Shown here: positions 12,995-23,819 of the stretch, one piece after another
Layout of the letters: every line of letters starts with the position of its first letter
How positions within the stretch are numbered: position 1 is the first letter of the stretch
Assembly (NCBI RefSeq): GCF_020921035.1
Contig: NC_063155.1
Location: forward strand, 17,813,311-17,877,310
Length of the DNA stretch: 64,000 bases
Direction: 5' to 3'
Source of the DNA: Rhodamnia argentea
Lineage: Eukaryota; Streptophyta; Magnoliopsida; Myrtales; Myrtaceae
Position numbers and translations under genes: made by a program
The notes under the pieces: generated by a model
Told to the model about the DNA's origin: nothing
The model's input: the letters and a program-made list of their open reading frames with translations, nothing else
The model's database searches: none

Positions 12995-14505
12995 TTTCTG
13001 TGGTTGTGTGTCACTGGTGTTGCCTTCTAATTACTTCAATCTTGAACAGAAACTCAAAGCTCACGCACATGCTGCAAAGCTCCCTAGGTAGGCCTTTCTC
13101 TAGTACTCCTAGGATTTTGATCTACCAAGCTTCCAAGACTTCTTTCATATTATCGTTAAACATGCTTTGCAGGTGGAGATTGCAAAACCCTGATGTTTGT
13201 CCAGATCAGCCCAAGTTCTGCAGATCTTGGAGAGACCCTTTGTTCTCTTACTTTTGCCAGTCGGGTCCGGGGGGTTGAGAATGGAGGTGCTCGCAAGCAG
13301 GCAGATGTTTCGGAACTTTTCAAGTATAAGCAGATGGTATGGAACAGCATCCGGAACCTCTGGAAATTTCACGTTCTGTCAGATTATGTTGTTGCTTCTG
13401 AACTATTTTTTTTAACAGGTCGAAAAACTAAAGCATGATGATAAAGAAACAAAAAAGTTGCAAGACAATTTGCAGTCACTGCAGTTGAGGCTTGCTGCCA
13501 GAGAGCATACTTGCAGAAGCCTTCAAGAAAAGGTTGGAAATATGCTTGTATTTTCTCCATTACTTTGCTTTTTTATCTTTCTTAGGCAAGTTAGCTCGAG
13601 TATATTGTGTTAAGCTTTGAGTTACATTTGACACTACATATGGTACAAAAAACACAATTTTCCCATTGGCATTTGCAACACTGGCCCTAGTCAAATCAAC
13701 GAAAGCTTATTTCGTTCAAAGTAATTGACTATTTGTTTACTTCTGGCAGGTTCGAGACCTTGAGCACCAATTAGCAGAAGAAAGGAAAACTAGACTAAAA
13801 CAGGAAACTAGAGCCTTAACAGTTGCTTCTACTCAGTCTAAAGCAATGCCATCTTGTAGGCAGCCACCTCTGAAGACAATAGCAGAGAAAAGGCCACCTC
13901 TAGGCCCCCCCTCCAAGCTGAGGCCGCCACTACGGAGAATTACAAATTTCCTTCCTCCACCATCTCCATCCTACAGAGCTGTCAGTAAAGGCCCAATTTT
14001 AGCAGTAGACAAAGAAAACATTGCCAGAGCAGCGAACACCAAAAGCTTGATGAAACCAAGACGAATTTCCATTGCGATTGGGCGAGCTCCTCCTTCAGGG
14101 CAGGTTTTCCAGCCCAAGAGGCGGGTTTCCATTGCTACCCTCCGCCCAGAGTCTAGTTTGCATTTGTCAACACCTCTCCATAGGAACTCTCTTTTGCAAA
14201 ATGCCGGTTCAGCGAACCGGCAATCATTTGTCAAGGACCCAAGGAAGGCTCGGTACTCCAGACTTTTCTCCCCAATGCCTGGATTGAGGGGAGCATCGGA
14301 AACAACGCCGGTTGCTATGAAGAGCAGCAGCAAGTTCATGGGAAGTCCTCCAACACAACAGGTGGGTTCGTGGAAGCCGAAGCATCCTACTGTTGTTGCC
14401 TTGCAACGCAAATCGATTGTCTGGAGTCCACTCAAGTGGAGAGGCATGAAGAATATGAGGAGGCCTTCTCTGCTGCCTTCTCGCCCTTCATCTGAAGTGC
14501 AATGA
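10006..14505 (+). CDS. Kinesin-14 motor protein (KIN-14S-like)
   Basis: Twelve coding exons, all phases closing: 10006-10012, 10154-10225, 10550-10686, 10830-10929, 11016-11279, 11369-11648, 12369-12530, 12694-12909, 13050-13087, 13173-13336, 13419-13532, 13750-14505, giving 769 residues. A short N-terminal region leads into a kinesin-14-type neck and motor ([17 protein letters not shown], about residue 131). The P-loop is GQTGTGKT (about 220), switch [10 protein letters not shown] (about 337), switch II DLAGSER (about 365). [16 protein letters not shown] and [19 protein letters not shown] follow. After the motor come a coiled coil ([15 protein letters not shown] onward) and a basic Pro/Ser-rich tail. 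The neck immediately before the motor marks the minus-end-directed class. From memory, Arabidopsis At5g27550 has a similar length and layout. Likely role: microtubule organisation. The next gene, TAN1, is also a microtubule protein. Confidence 0.9.
11816..12183. repeat. Tandem duplication of about 170-200 bp in kinesin intron 6
   Basis: Two adjacent copies each contain CACCTAGTTTTGCCACCA, the segment GGTCAACCACTTTGACAACT and the end GCAACATTGGTATAGTCA. The first copy also has an internal repeat of CTCTAAACTAATTCAAAT. The whole lies in the intron between 11648 and 12369. Confidence 0.85.
12912..12991 (+). repeat. (TC)n microsatellite of about 40 units abutting a 5' splice site
   Basis: About 80 bp of uninterrupted TC dinucleotides begins at the third base of the intron that follows kinesin exon 8. 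The exon ends at 12909 (tyrosine and the first two bases of arginine in IPYR) and the donor reads AG|GTTCTC. Confidence 0.95.
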
Positions 14506-15495
14506 CGTAACTCGTGCATGCTCACTCAATCTCTTCCCTGGAGATCCATCATGCATGTCATGTACACAGGCAATGACATTTTGAAGAAACTTGAAGGGGT
14601 TTAGTTGTTGATTATAGTCCATCCCGTGTTTGTTGGTTTCACTTTTTGGTAGCTAGAGAGGCACAGCGAATATTATTTTCCTGTTACTTCTTTTCCCCCT
14701 TATTGCTCACTTCATTTCAAAGTAACTCATTCCAAGGACCATGTATATGCCAAATACCAATACAAGGAAACTGCAATCAAGTAGGAGCAGATTCATCAGA
14801 TGTTGGGAACACACATTCATCAGATTGTTGATAGCATCTTCGAAGCACTTAAGAGAACACTCGAGCTTTTGCAGTTGGTTAACAATATCGATTTGGAATC
14901 AAGAATTTCCGTGTACGAGTATAATTTCGAGTTTTTACTATCCACTCGAGTTCATAAAAACTTGACTCGATTGAGGCAAAGAGGGACGGGAATTCACGCA
15001 CACGGGGAATATCACCATTTCCATATTTGGACCACTCGTTGTGAATAATCTCGTATTTGGATCATCCGTTCCAAATCTTATCCGAGGTTTGCCTAATCCA
15101 TGCTATTAGTATAATCAGTATTCCGAGTTTTTTTGCTTGCGTTTTACCCTTTTTAGGAGATTAAAAAACACTTCCACAAAAAAAATATTTCAAAAAAATT
15201 GAATGAAAATCGATGAGGACAATAATAAACCGTGGCATACTTTATTGGCAAGCATATCAAATGTGAAACGTCCGAGGAAAATTTAAATCCGCAGTTATAT
15301 ATTTGCATTATATATGAATTCAAGAAGTCAATAAATGAGAATTTAAAAAAAAAAAAAAAAAAGAAAAATGGCCTAAGAAATCTACAAAAGTGAAAAAGTC
15401 AACGAGAAAAAAAGAACATTGGAAGGAATTGAAATTTCCTTTTTCGGAGAAAACAATATAATAAGAGGAGAGAGAAAGTAGCCGTTTTGCATGCC

Positions 15496-15537
<42 letters not shown>

Positions 15538-15818
15538 TGGACCGTTGGGACCGAGAAAGAAAAGGATCCGTTACCACAACCCAACTCATTAGCCTACTCT
15601 CCCACTTCGAAGAGACAGAGACAACGAACCTGAGTGGAACCAAAAAGGAAGTTGCAACACAATCTTAACTTTTCTAGAGAGAGAGAGAGAGAAAGAGGCC
15701 CATTTGATTTCAAATCCTTACTCACTGGTTATAATGTGTTGATTGACTGATAGAAGGGGGAGTGAGAGACTTGGTCTTCTGTTTTGCTTGTAAATCTGCA
15801 CCAGGAGAAGAGGAAAAG
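14506..15818 (+). other. Kinesin 3' UTR and TAN1 promoter/5' UTR
   Basis: No gene was recognised. The first part should be kinesin 3' UTR. Simple repeats occur in the TAN1 leader: a (CT)n run at about 15500-15534 and a GA run at about 15676-15692. Confidence 0.4.
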
Positions 15819-17640
15819 ATGGTTGCAAGAACCCCACCCAAGCTGAGAAAGATGATGGCACTGGCTCCTCTCAATCCTGTTCTAGTGAGAGAAACTCTCA
15901 AGAAGGTACCAAAAATAAATCTCTCTCTCTCTCTCTCTGCGCACTTAGCTTTTGCCAAATTTTCAACATAGCCCACATGTTGAGTGCCATTCCATCTACA
16001 AGCTCATAAAAGGATCACTTTTGCACGCTCTGAGTTTTACAGTGGGTGCTCATGTAGGATGTAGGTCCTTCAAAATCTGATCTTTCTTATCTCCAATTTT
16101 CTTGCTTTTTTTTTATGTGGGTTTGTGGGAGAAGGTGGACCGGTGCATGGCGAGACTGGAGGAGCTGCAGTACACGGTGGCCGGTGGGAGAAAAGTGGTG
16201 GCCGGTGTGAGTTTGAGCCCTCGCAGCACTCGAGGTTATATCAAGACGAGTGTCAGGTGCAAGCAAGAATCAGTCAGGTGAAAACTATCTAAAGGACTTG
16301 TTCTGTGTGTTCAGACGGTTCTGCTCCTTTTGGGTTTTCGAGTGAAATTTTTTAGTGTCGTCGGGGGTATATTCCGCTTGAAGTAGTCATTATTCTGAAC
16401 TTGGTATGTTCTTTTTGATTACTGTGATTTGTAGGATCAAGAATTCTTCACTGAAAAAATCTCCAGTGGGCAAGTTTCCTCCAACTGCAGCAGGTACTCT
16501 CTCTCTCTCTCTCTGTGGATATTAATTTTGGGATTTTGCAGTAAATATTGCCATATTGATCTTTCATGCCTAGTGGTCACAGTGTTTTGTTGGAAAAGGG
16601 GTCTTCTTTTCTGAAACCTTGTGGCTTAAAAGATGGCTCTGTTACTGATGGTCATTTCCTAGTTTTAGAGTTGGTGTACAGTGCCCACAAAGAAAGAATT
16701 TTTGACAAAACAAAATAGGCCCAGTCCCAAGATTCATTTTCATGCAAAATCTATGACAAATCAATGATGTTTGTTTTGATTATGGAATGGTTTGATCAAT
16801 TGTTTGGATTAATCGAGTATTACGTTTGGTGCAGGAGAATGGCGTAGGATGTCCTTACCAGCAATGCTGGTGGGTGAAACAGTGGGAGAAATTCTCCAAG
16901 CTAGCAAATTTGCTAGAGAAATTTTAGCTGCTGTTGCTCATAAACCCAATCTTGCTGATGACCCGAAAACTCCGATGACCCAATCCAAGAATCGAAGACT
17001 GATGCATCACCCCGAAGACTCTGAGCTCAGGACTAGAAGAAAGAGGGAGAAGCAGAACAAGTTGAAATCGGAACCCAAATCGCCGACTCTCCAGAGGGCA
17101 CGGTCGCGCATCAACTTCAAAGTCTCTCCTCCGAAGCAAAGAGAGAGGGAGAGAGATAACAACAGATACATGGCCAACAGAGTTTCCCCCAGGAACAGGC
17201 CTTGGGCTAAGAAGACTGTCCTTTTCCCCAACCCTCTGTTCCTCCCCACAACACCTGCCACAACGCAGAAGTTTTGCAAGACGAGGTCTCCGATTATAGC
17301 CAAAAAGATCGTCGAAACTCCGCACAAGTTCTTGATCAAGTCACCGCACTCGGCTTCCAAGTTGAAAGTCAAGATCAAGAGCCCGCCGAAAGTTTGTATC
17401 TCCCCGACAAGAGCTTTGAGCTTGAGCAAGAAGTTGCCAAAGCCATCGACAGCCGCGAAATTACGGAGGTCTTTCTCGCCTTCAAGATTGGCAAATAGAT
17501 TGATGTCCCCGTTGAAGAGCAGGAAATGCGTGCAAAAGAGCGACAATGCGTTGATGATGAGCGGGCTGAAACAGCGTCCCGCTGTTTCGACGATGCCAAT
17601 CGGATTGGCTAGTCACAGCAGAATTCCACTGAGGGGTTAA
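15819..17640 (+). CDS. TAN1: TANGLED1 microtubule-binding division-site protein
   Basis: Four coding exons: 15819-15905, 16135-16277, 16435-16493, 16835-17640, giving 364 residues. The N terminus [20 protein letters not shown] and the blocks [60 protein letters not shown] and [20 protein letters not shown] match plant TANGLED closely. The rest is a basic, Ser/Pro-rich microtubule-binding region with recurring [11 protein letters not shown] and [16 protein letters not shown], ending in [12 protein letters not shown]1 is known to bind microtubules and stay at the preprophase-band site to mark the future division plane. The protein is shorter than my recollection of Arabidopsis TAN (about 470 residues), with fewer of the internal basic repeats. 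Its last exon and downstream DNA are duplicated at 28353-29052. Confidence 0.93.
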
Positions 17641-19304
17641 GTGCTTATATTTATGCACTGGTTGATGTGAATAATAAAGGTTTCTTTCATCAGAGAAATG
17701 TTCTCATAGTCCATTCTTTGTTATCTCATCTGCGGGGTACTTTTGTAAATAACTCATTTGTTCATTGTTTCTCTTTCTGGTGTGTTCTGCTACAGTGGGA
17801 AATGACACTGAACTTCGTGACGCATTGCAGTCCTCAATGGTACTGAACTTTCTGGTGTTTGTTATATTTCGTATTGAACTTTCTGGTGTTTGTCATATTT
17901 CGTATCTTTGCGTTGGCTTCTTTAGCTTCAATGTCCTGACGATAAATGTTACATTCACACTTCAAACGACGGATTTCACCGAATCGTACTTCCAATCACA
18001 TGAATCCGAGACCATTGTGCAAGGAGAAGTTGCAAATGAGCTTTATAGGCGGCCCAAGCTCAAAACTGAACATCAACCGTTGAGAATTTTCTCTACTGAA
18101 CATTCAAACAATGAACTTCTGTACTACGAGTAGTAGTTTTGTAGTGTTCATGTAGACGCCAGTAACAAACCAAATTTCTAACTTTTGAACAGGAGTAAAC
18201 CGGTCAGCCCCTGTTTGTTGCTACAGAATGTTGCTAGAAAGGAAAACATAAAAATTCTACTACCCAGAAAAAATATTATACCGATTCATTTCGCTCCTCT
18301 TCATAGGATGATCCATACTTACAGAATGACTGCTTACGAAGTGTTTACATATTGTAATTTTCGACTGTCGTCTTTGGACTTTCAAGATACTCAACAAATG
18401 CAAATGGATGAGATTGCTCTTGTAATTTTCCCTGCACACATACACTCTCAGGGAATATCATGATACCTCCCACGATACAGTCATTACAGGTTACAGAAGG
18501 CATCAGGGGAAGAAGATGGCTATATTCTATTACTCCCAAGAAGTTTATATCAGAATCATGATTGTCTTCTTTGGCACCTCTCACAAGTCCCTGTAAAGAA
18601 GTTGTTCCGTTTCTGGGATGGATCAAACCTGACATTCTTAATCGCGAAAGTTCTACTAGATCAAGCTCCAAAGCTCTGATGATCTTCAGCAACTCTAGCT
18701 CAAGTCGAAACTCCATCCATCTTTTAGCTTCAATGGCGTGACGGACGTGGAAATATTTTGTACTCAAGTTGCCAAATGCCAGTGAACTTCGAAACTCATC
18801 TACTTGTCACGAATCACGGCATCAAGGCCCCTGAATCAAGTTCTTGTACAAGCAGAAGGAATAACTGATTTTCATATTAAGTGATGCAGATTAGAATCAC
18901 ATATGGATTTACTTGTTATTCGAGTTGTGTTTAGACTATGAAAATCCATGTCGTTTTGACATTGATAAAATCTATCATAAATATTCTCGTCTTAGCGTAC
19001 TTTAGACTCTGAAATTTCGTGTGTTTACATATATGTAGTGTTGCAAACAGATAAGTACTATCTAATCATGGCACACAATAGGGAAAAGAAGATACATAAG
19101 AGATTTTCCATTTGCCAACTCTTTTCATTTTCCAACTTATAAAAAACAAAGGAGGAAAAAGGAAAACGATGACTTGTTCAATGTCATCATTGAACTTTGT
19201 CAAAAGCTTTTCCTTTGAAAACCTATAAAACTCTTTATGCTACGTACAAACACAACCACTGGTGTTGGTACCGGTTCTACCAACTTCTTGCATTGCTATG
19301 CTTC
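17641..19304. other. Spacer between TAN1 and the GUX pseudogene (duplicated)
   Basis: Holds the TAN1 3' UTR and the GUX 3' flank. It is homologous to 29053-30381. Open frames near 17765 and 18185 are not kept between the two copies and I do not call them. A short direct repeat around GTATTGAACTTTCTGGTGTT lies at about 17840-17900. Confidence 0.5.
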
Positions 19305-21319
19305 TCATTCAAAATAGTGAAGGCGCCTACCATCTGTGACTTTGATCTTCCAGTGCCCATTAGCCAAATTGGACTCCTTAGCTATGCCTCTCCACTCCCT
19401 TATTCTAAATTCCATCTCCGCAGTTAACCCACAAAACGACTGCAGTTCTCTCGGCATCGAATCGTAGACCTCCCACCATAACCTATTCGCGGAGTTGCTC
19501 GCGAAGACATGGTGATTCTCCTTGTCCCAATTGCAATCATAGTCCCTGTAACACATCCACGGCTTTAGTCCCAAAAAATGCATCGTGTAAAGATTGCCGG
19601 GGACTGTGTGTTCTTTGTCTCTTTGCCTCCCGAAGATCTTTAAGTAATTCAGCCTACTTGGCAATCAGTGCCACCATGGGAAGAACTCATTTAGGAAGCC
19701 TTGGTCGCCACCGTTATAAGAATCCAACTTGAAGGATTTCGATATGAGGTCCTCAAAGACGCAATTTGATGGCTCGATCACTATGACACCTGAGTTGAAC
19801 AGCACTCTATCGTTCCGCACCGCCGATAACTGTGGATATACGAAGAACTCATCGATGTTCTGGAGGACAATTAGATCTGCATCGACAAAGATTACCTTGT
19901 CGTATTGCGTCAATTGCCACACTCTTAACTTGCTGTAGTTCCACTCATTGTAAGCGTCCTTTTCAGCGTTTGGAGATCGGATCCGGTGTATGCGCCTGAT
20001 CTTCCATCCGGCTGCTCGTAGGCCTGCTAGGGACCTGTTGGAGATCGAGTCGTCAGCTAGAAGGACTAGGTCTCGAGTCGAGTTGGTCCTCCTGATGCTT
20101 TGAGCCAAGGCTATTGCGCCTCAAACGTAAGCTTCAGAAGAGTGAAGAACAGTAGTGTAGGCCTCTCGAGGGCGGTACATCGTGCGGTTTGCCTTTCTTA
20201 GGGACGATTGCAACATGCACCCTCTCCACCTCTCTTTTCCTGGAAACCAGACAACAAATGTTTCTGAGTTAAGGTTGACATGCAATGATTAGTATGAACA
20301 TTCAATACATGGCTAATACGGGAAAGAATTAGTCAAAACTCACAACAAAATCCTGCAACAGGGAACTGGCTTCACATTTTAATGTACCCAACTAATTCTA
20401 TATTATTCCTCACTAGGAGGAAAACTAATCATCCGATCTAAAACATAAAAGACAGTACATGACGGAAACACAATCAATCCACAAACTCGGATGCATAGCC
20501 TATTTATGCGAGTCGAGAAATAAATTTGTCCAAGAACTCACCGGTCTCCGCATAGGCGGGTGCGAGTTGGCAAGACCCAACAGGCATTAAAACCTTCTGC
20601 TTCAATCTCCTTTGCTCAGGCTTAAACACCCAGTAATCGTCCACATGCCTCACCAGATCATCACACCTGAAAATCTCAAGCATCGGCCCGCAGGACCCGA
20701 GGAAAACGACGTAGATTTTCCAATTCATGTCCGGATTCACCCGCCCGCTCTCGACTGCCAAATTAGCCACCACCAAGTTAACTTGCAGTCTAAACACATC
20801 CCTCAAACCCCTCCTGCTGTCTCCGCCGTCCCCACACGGAACCTTGGCCACAATCACATCGATATCGCGATAATCTTCAAACTTTGGCATCGGTATTTCA
20901 GGGCATGAAGGCTTAGAAAGCTTCCGATCTTCGTTGATCCACTCGGGGAAGAGATTTTCCCACGTGAGGTTTCCAGACACATGGTCGAATGTTACTTTGA
21001 CCGCCTCTGCAAGGCCACTCGTCGCGAACTCGGGGTCGGATAAGTCGTCGATATTCACAAACCCTACACGAGCTTTCTTGCCCTTCATTTCTTCTTCGAC
21101 GAGGCGGAACCATATGGGGAGTTCAGGTTCTTTCCCGACAAGGTAGGCATGGTGGAGGCGAGTCTTTATCCGAGCAGACGACGATGATGGTGTGCTGAAG
21201 AGGTGTCTGGTTTTCTTGAGAGAGCCTGAGAGGATCAGGAGAGAGAAAGAGATGATGAGGAGAGAGAGAATGAAGGGCTTATGCTTTGAGTTTGCTCTGG
21301 AAGCCTTGGACGCGGCCAT
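19305..21319 (-). pseudogene. GUX-like xylan glucuronyltransferase gene with two in-frame TGA codons
   Basis: Exon 1 21319-20542 (778 nt) encodes an N-terminal signal anchor and stem. Exon 2 20239-19305 (935 nt) encodes the GT8 domain. Both have exactly the lengths of the intact copy at 30382-32439, so no frameshift exists. Two codons are now TGA. One is at 20123-20121, where the intact copy has the cysteine of EAYVCGAIALAQS. The other is at 19667-19665, where it has the arginine of WWHRLPSR. The frame stays open on both sides of each stop and the DxD motif (FVDADLIVLQN) is intact. The gene looks recently inactivated. A translated product would end before the catalytic core. The family (GUX1-5, GT8) adds glucuronic acid to xylan in the Golgi; this one is nearest GUX4/5. 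Confidence 0.88.
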
Positions 21320-21565
21320 TTTCATTAAGCTTGTCACGTTCTCCAGTCTTCTTCTGTTTATTTGAAGGTTCTGTTCTTGAATGTACAACTTATATGGGAG
21401 AAAATAAAGAGATTGCCTTGCATGGCTGCACGTTGAGGCTGTGTACTTGGTCATCTTTTATTGATGTTGCGTTTAATTTCTTTTTTTTATAAGCGACGTG
21501 GCTCCAAAATCCATTGGTTTATATACTTTCATTAGTATATCCTCAAGATAGTGACCAACCATTAA

Positions 21566-23044
21566 GTTCACAAATTGACCGCACCAGCCAAACACAAGTA
21601 GCCATAAAAGATCAAGTAGTTGAATTTAGACATTAATGACTGCCCCTTTCAAGGTAAAAGGACGCATTTTCGTTTGTAGGAAGAAATTTCAAGTGTTTCC
21701 AAAAGTGGAAGTTCACATACGAAACTCATTTCACTAATTATGCACCTTAACGAGCCAGACAGTTATTAAATAAGCTCTCTTTTATCGATATGTCGTCACA
21801 TCTTTATTGGTTTCGGCATTACGCCGTCAATAGGCGATGGACGCTGTTATGGTAGGTTAAGACTACAAGCTTGTGAAGCGAAAATCTGTTTACTTCCTTC
21901 TATTCGAAAAGAGAGTCCAATTATTTTGTAATTGGTGACAACATATCTACCTCTGACATAAATCAAAAATGATTTACATTGTCTCGCACGACAGAGATAT
22001 CTTTCACTTCACTTAATTTGCAGAAACAATTAAATCCCCTAGGAACATGCAATTAGTGTAATCACGTTGCCATAAGATCTTATTTCGTTTCTCGAGGTCC
22101 CTTGGTCTCGACTCGAGGAACGCAACATATGACTATTTGAAGCACATCCTTTATGGTGGCTCCTCCTCCGAGGATGGCTAGCAGACTTAGCTAGACTTCT
22201 CAGGAAGATTGAATTACCACGTGATTGATTGACCAGAAGCAATTAAAATTAACCGAAGCTTATAATTAGAGGAAATTAAAGTCACCACGTGATTGCTATT
22301 TGCAAAAGGAATTAAGGTTTTGTTTGTTCTGTGAAAAACAACTTTCATAAAAAAAAAAAATTTCCGAATTTTTTAGAGTTTCGCTCACGGAAAATAAATG
22401 AGTCAAGAAAAATATTTCGTTCATCTTTCTTTCCTTCGTTTTTTACACTACTATTCTTTTTAATTTTTTTTATCTTCTTTCTATTATTTTTTTTAAATTC
22501 AATTTTTTCTTTTTATTTTTTAATTTTTTCTCTTTTCTTTTTATTTTTTTCTTTTCCCTTCTTCTTCGGGCGGTTGCCTGCCACAGGCGAGCGAGATCGA
22601 TGAGCTCGACCTCGCCGGCCTCGATTGAGGCCAAGCCTTGCTAGATCTATTCGGGTTCGAGCTTGCTTGCTAGATCCTGAACTACGGCCCAATATGCAAT
22701 GTGATCCATGAACTTTAAATTTGTTCAATGTGATCCCTAAACAGATGAGGGATTAGAAGATGTGGAATTATGGAATGACAATTCAAAATGATATCCGAGA
22801 AAATGATAATCATGTGAGGTTAAGATGTTGGTGTGATGTAAAGCAGCAGCAAGAAATATAACGTTTGCTTGGAAAAGTTCAAAATTAATAGAGCAATCAT
22901 TAAGAGAAACGAGGGCAAGCTCTCAAGCCATTCATTATACATACATGGCCATCTTAATCAAGAGAAGGATCGTAAAATAAAATGGGAGAATAATATTAGA
23001 CATTTCGTCTGAAAATAATTTCATATAGTATAAGATAAATGTTC
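21566..23044. other. Gene-free spacer
   Basis: No gene was seen. At about 22310-22420 the sequence resembles one end of the GGCTCCGTTTGTT TIR elements found elsewhere in the window, without a clear partner end. A T-rich low-complexity tract follows at 22440-22570. Confidence 0.4.
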
Positions 23045-23819
23045 TTCAAATAAAGGACGGGTTTACCATGGGAGCAGCTACACTAAAACGGTAAAACACA
23101 AACATAAGCGATACAGGGGAGAGAGAATTGCAAGGGCCGATCAGAAGCGGCAGGGAGGAGCAGCTGCGTGAGTACGGCTGGTAGGGGATTGGATGTTGTG
23201 GTGACCGACGGAGGCGGCAGGAAGGGTACACCGGCACAGCCACAGCGACGGCATGGGGTGGGTCTTCACAGTGGGGCTTTGGCTCGGCTTTGCCGACCTC
23301 TGGAAGTTGCTAGAGTGGACGTTCTATCACCAGGAAACCTGCAAGGGGAAATGTTGTGAACATGCTACCGGGTACCCTCGCCTAAGGCTGGTGAGGATCA
23401 CCCTCACCGGTTTTCGCCTTTGGCTGGTCGTCAGCCATCAATGAGGCTCCGGCAATCGGCGGAGAATGAATGAAAAAAAAAAGTAAGAAAAGGAAAGAAA
23501 AAAATAATAAAAAAGTAAGAAACGATAATAAAACATTGCTATACTTATTGACACTAGCGCGGGCCATGCCACGTAGGACAGCCGGCATCCACGTGAGTGA
23601 TTTCCAATCAAAATTAGCCAAATAGATGTCAAAAGGTTTAGGACTGATTTGGCACAAGTGCAATAGGTTTAGGCCGTTTTTTGTAATTTTCCCTTTCAAG
23701 AAATGTATATGTTTGACCTTGTAAAAGTAAAGCTCAATTCCATTTCTTGCACTGAAAAAGGAGTTATTTTTCTTTTATAACAAGATGACTGGGTGAAATA
23801 ATCAATCCAAATTGATCGT
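23045..23819 (+). repeat. Third copy of the MBD-locus upstream region, cut off by an LTR
   Basis: The first part (for example GGCATGGGGTGGGTCTTCAC at about 23252) matches 40020-40220 and the fragments at 36540-36660 and 37190-37280. The second part (23440-23819) matches 40300-40650 and 43900-44360, including the Mutator-like end and the flank GAAAAAGGAGTTATTTT. That flank lies upstream of both MBD-like genes. Homology stops at 23819, exactly where the LTR begins. I infer a third MBD-type locus that lost its gene. Confidence 0.75.

Larger units (their letters stand above)
16939..21525. repeat. Tandem segmental duplication, copy 1 (TAN1 3' end to GUX pseudogene)
   Basis: This segment and 28353-32643 align over nearly their whole length: TAN1 exon 4, the 1.3-1.7 kb spacer, the GUX exon 2, intron and exon 1, and about 200 bp upstream of GUX. 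The left edge falls inside TAN1 exon 4 at the bases coding KPNL. The clear right edge lies just past GCTCCAAAATCCATTG near 21525. The GUX exons have the same lengths in both copies (778 and 935 nt). Confidence 0.93.

Noticed and set aside
12879-13091. Frame rich in Ser-Leu repeats
   Set aside because: It is a translation of the TC microsatellite within an intron.
13971-14525. 184-codon frame antisense to the last kinesin exon
   Set aside because: It mirrors the kinesin tail and has no recognisable domain; the sense frame is well supported.
17007-17546. 179-codon frame antisense to TAN1 exon 4 (and its twin at 28419-28967)
   Set aside because: It occurs in both duplicates only because the sense strand is duplicated. 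It has no domain and is best explained as a shadow of the basic TAN1 coding sequence.
19665-20123. TGA recoding (selenocysteine or readthrough) in the GUX copy
   Set aside because: Plants lack the selenocysteine system, the intact copy has Cys and Arg at these positions, and no readthrough context was seen. A pseudogene is simpler.
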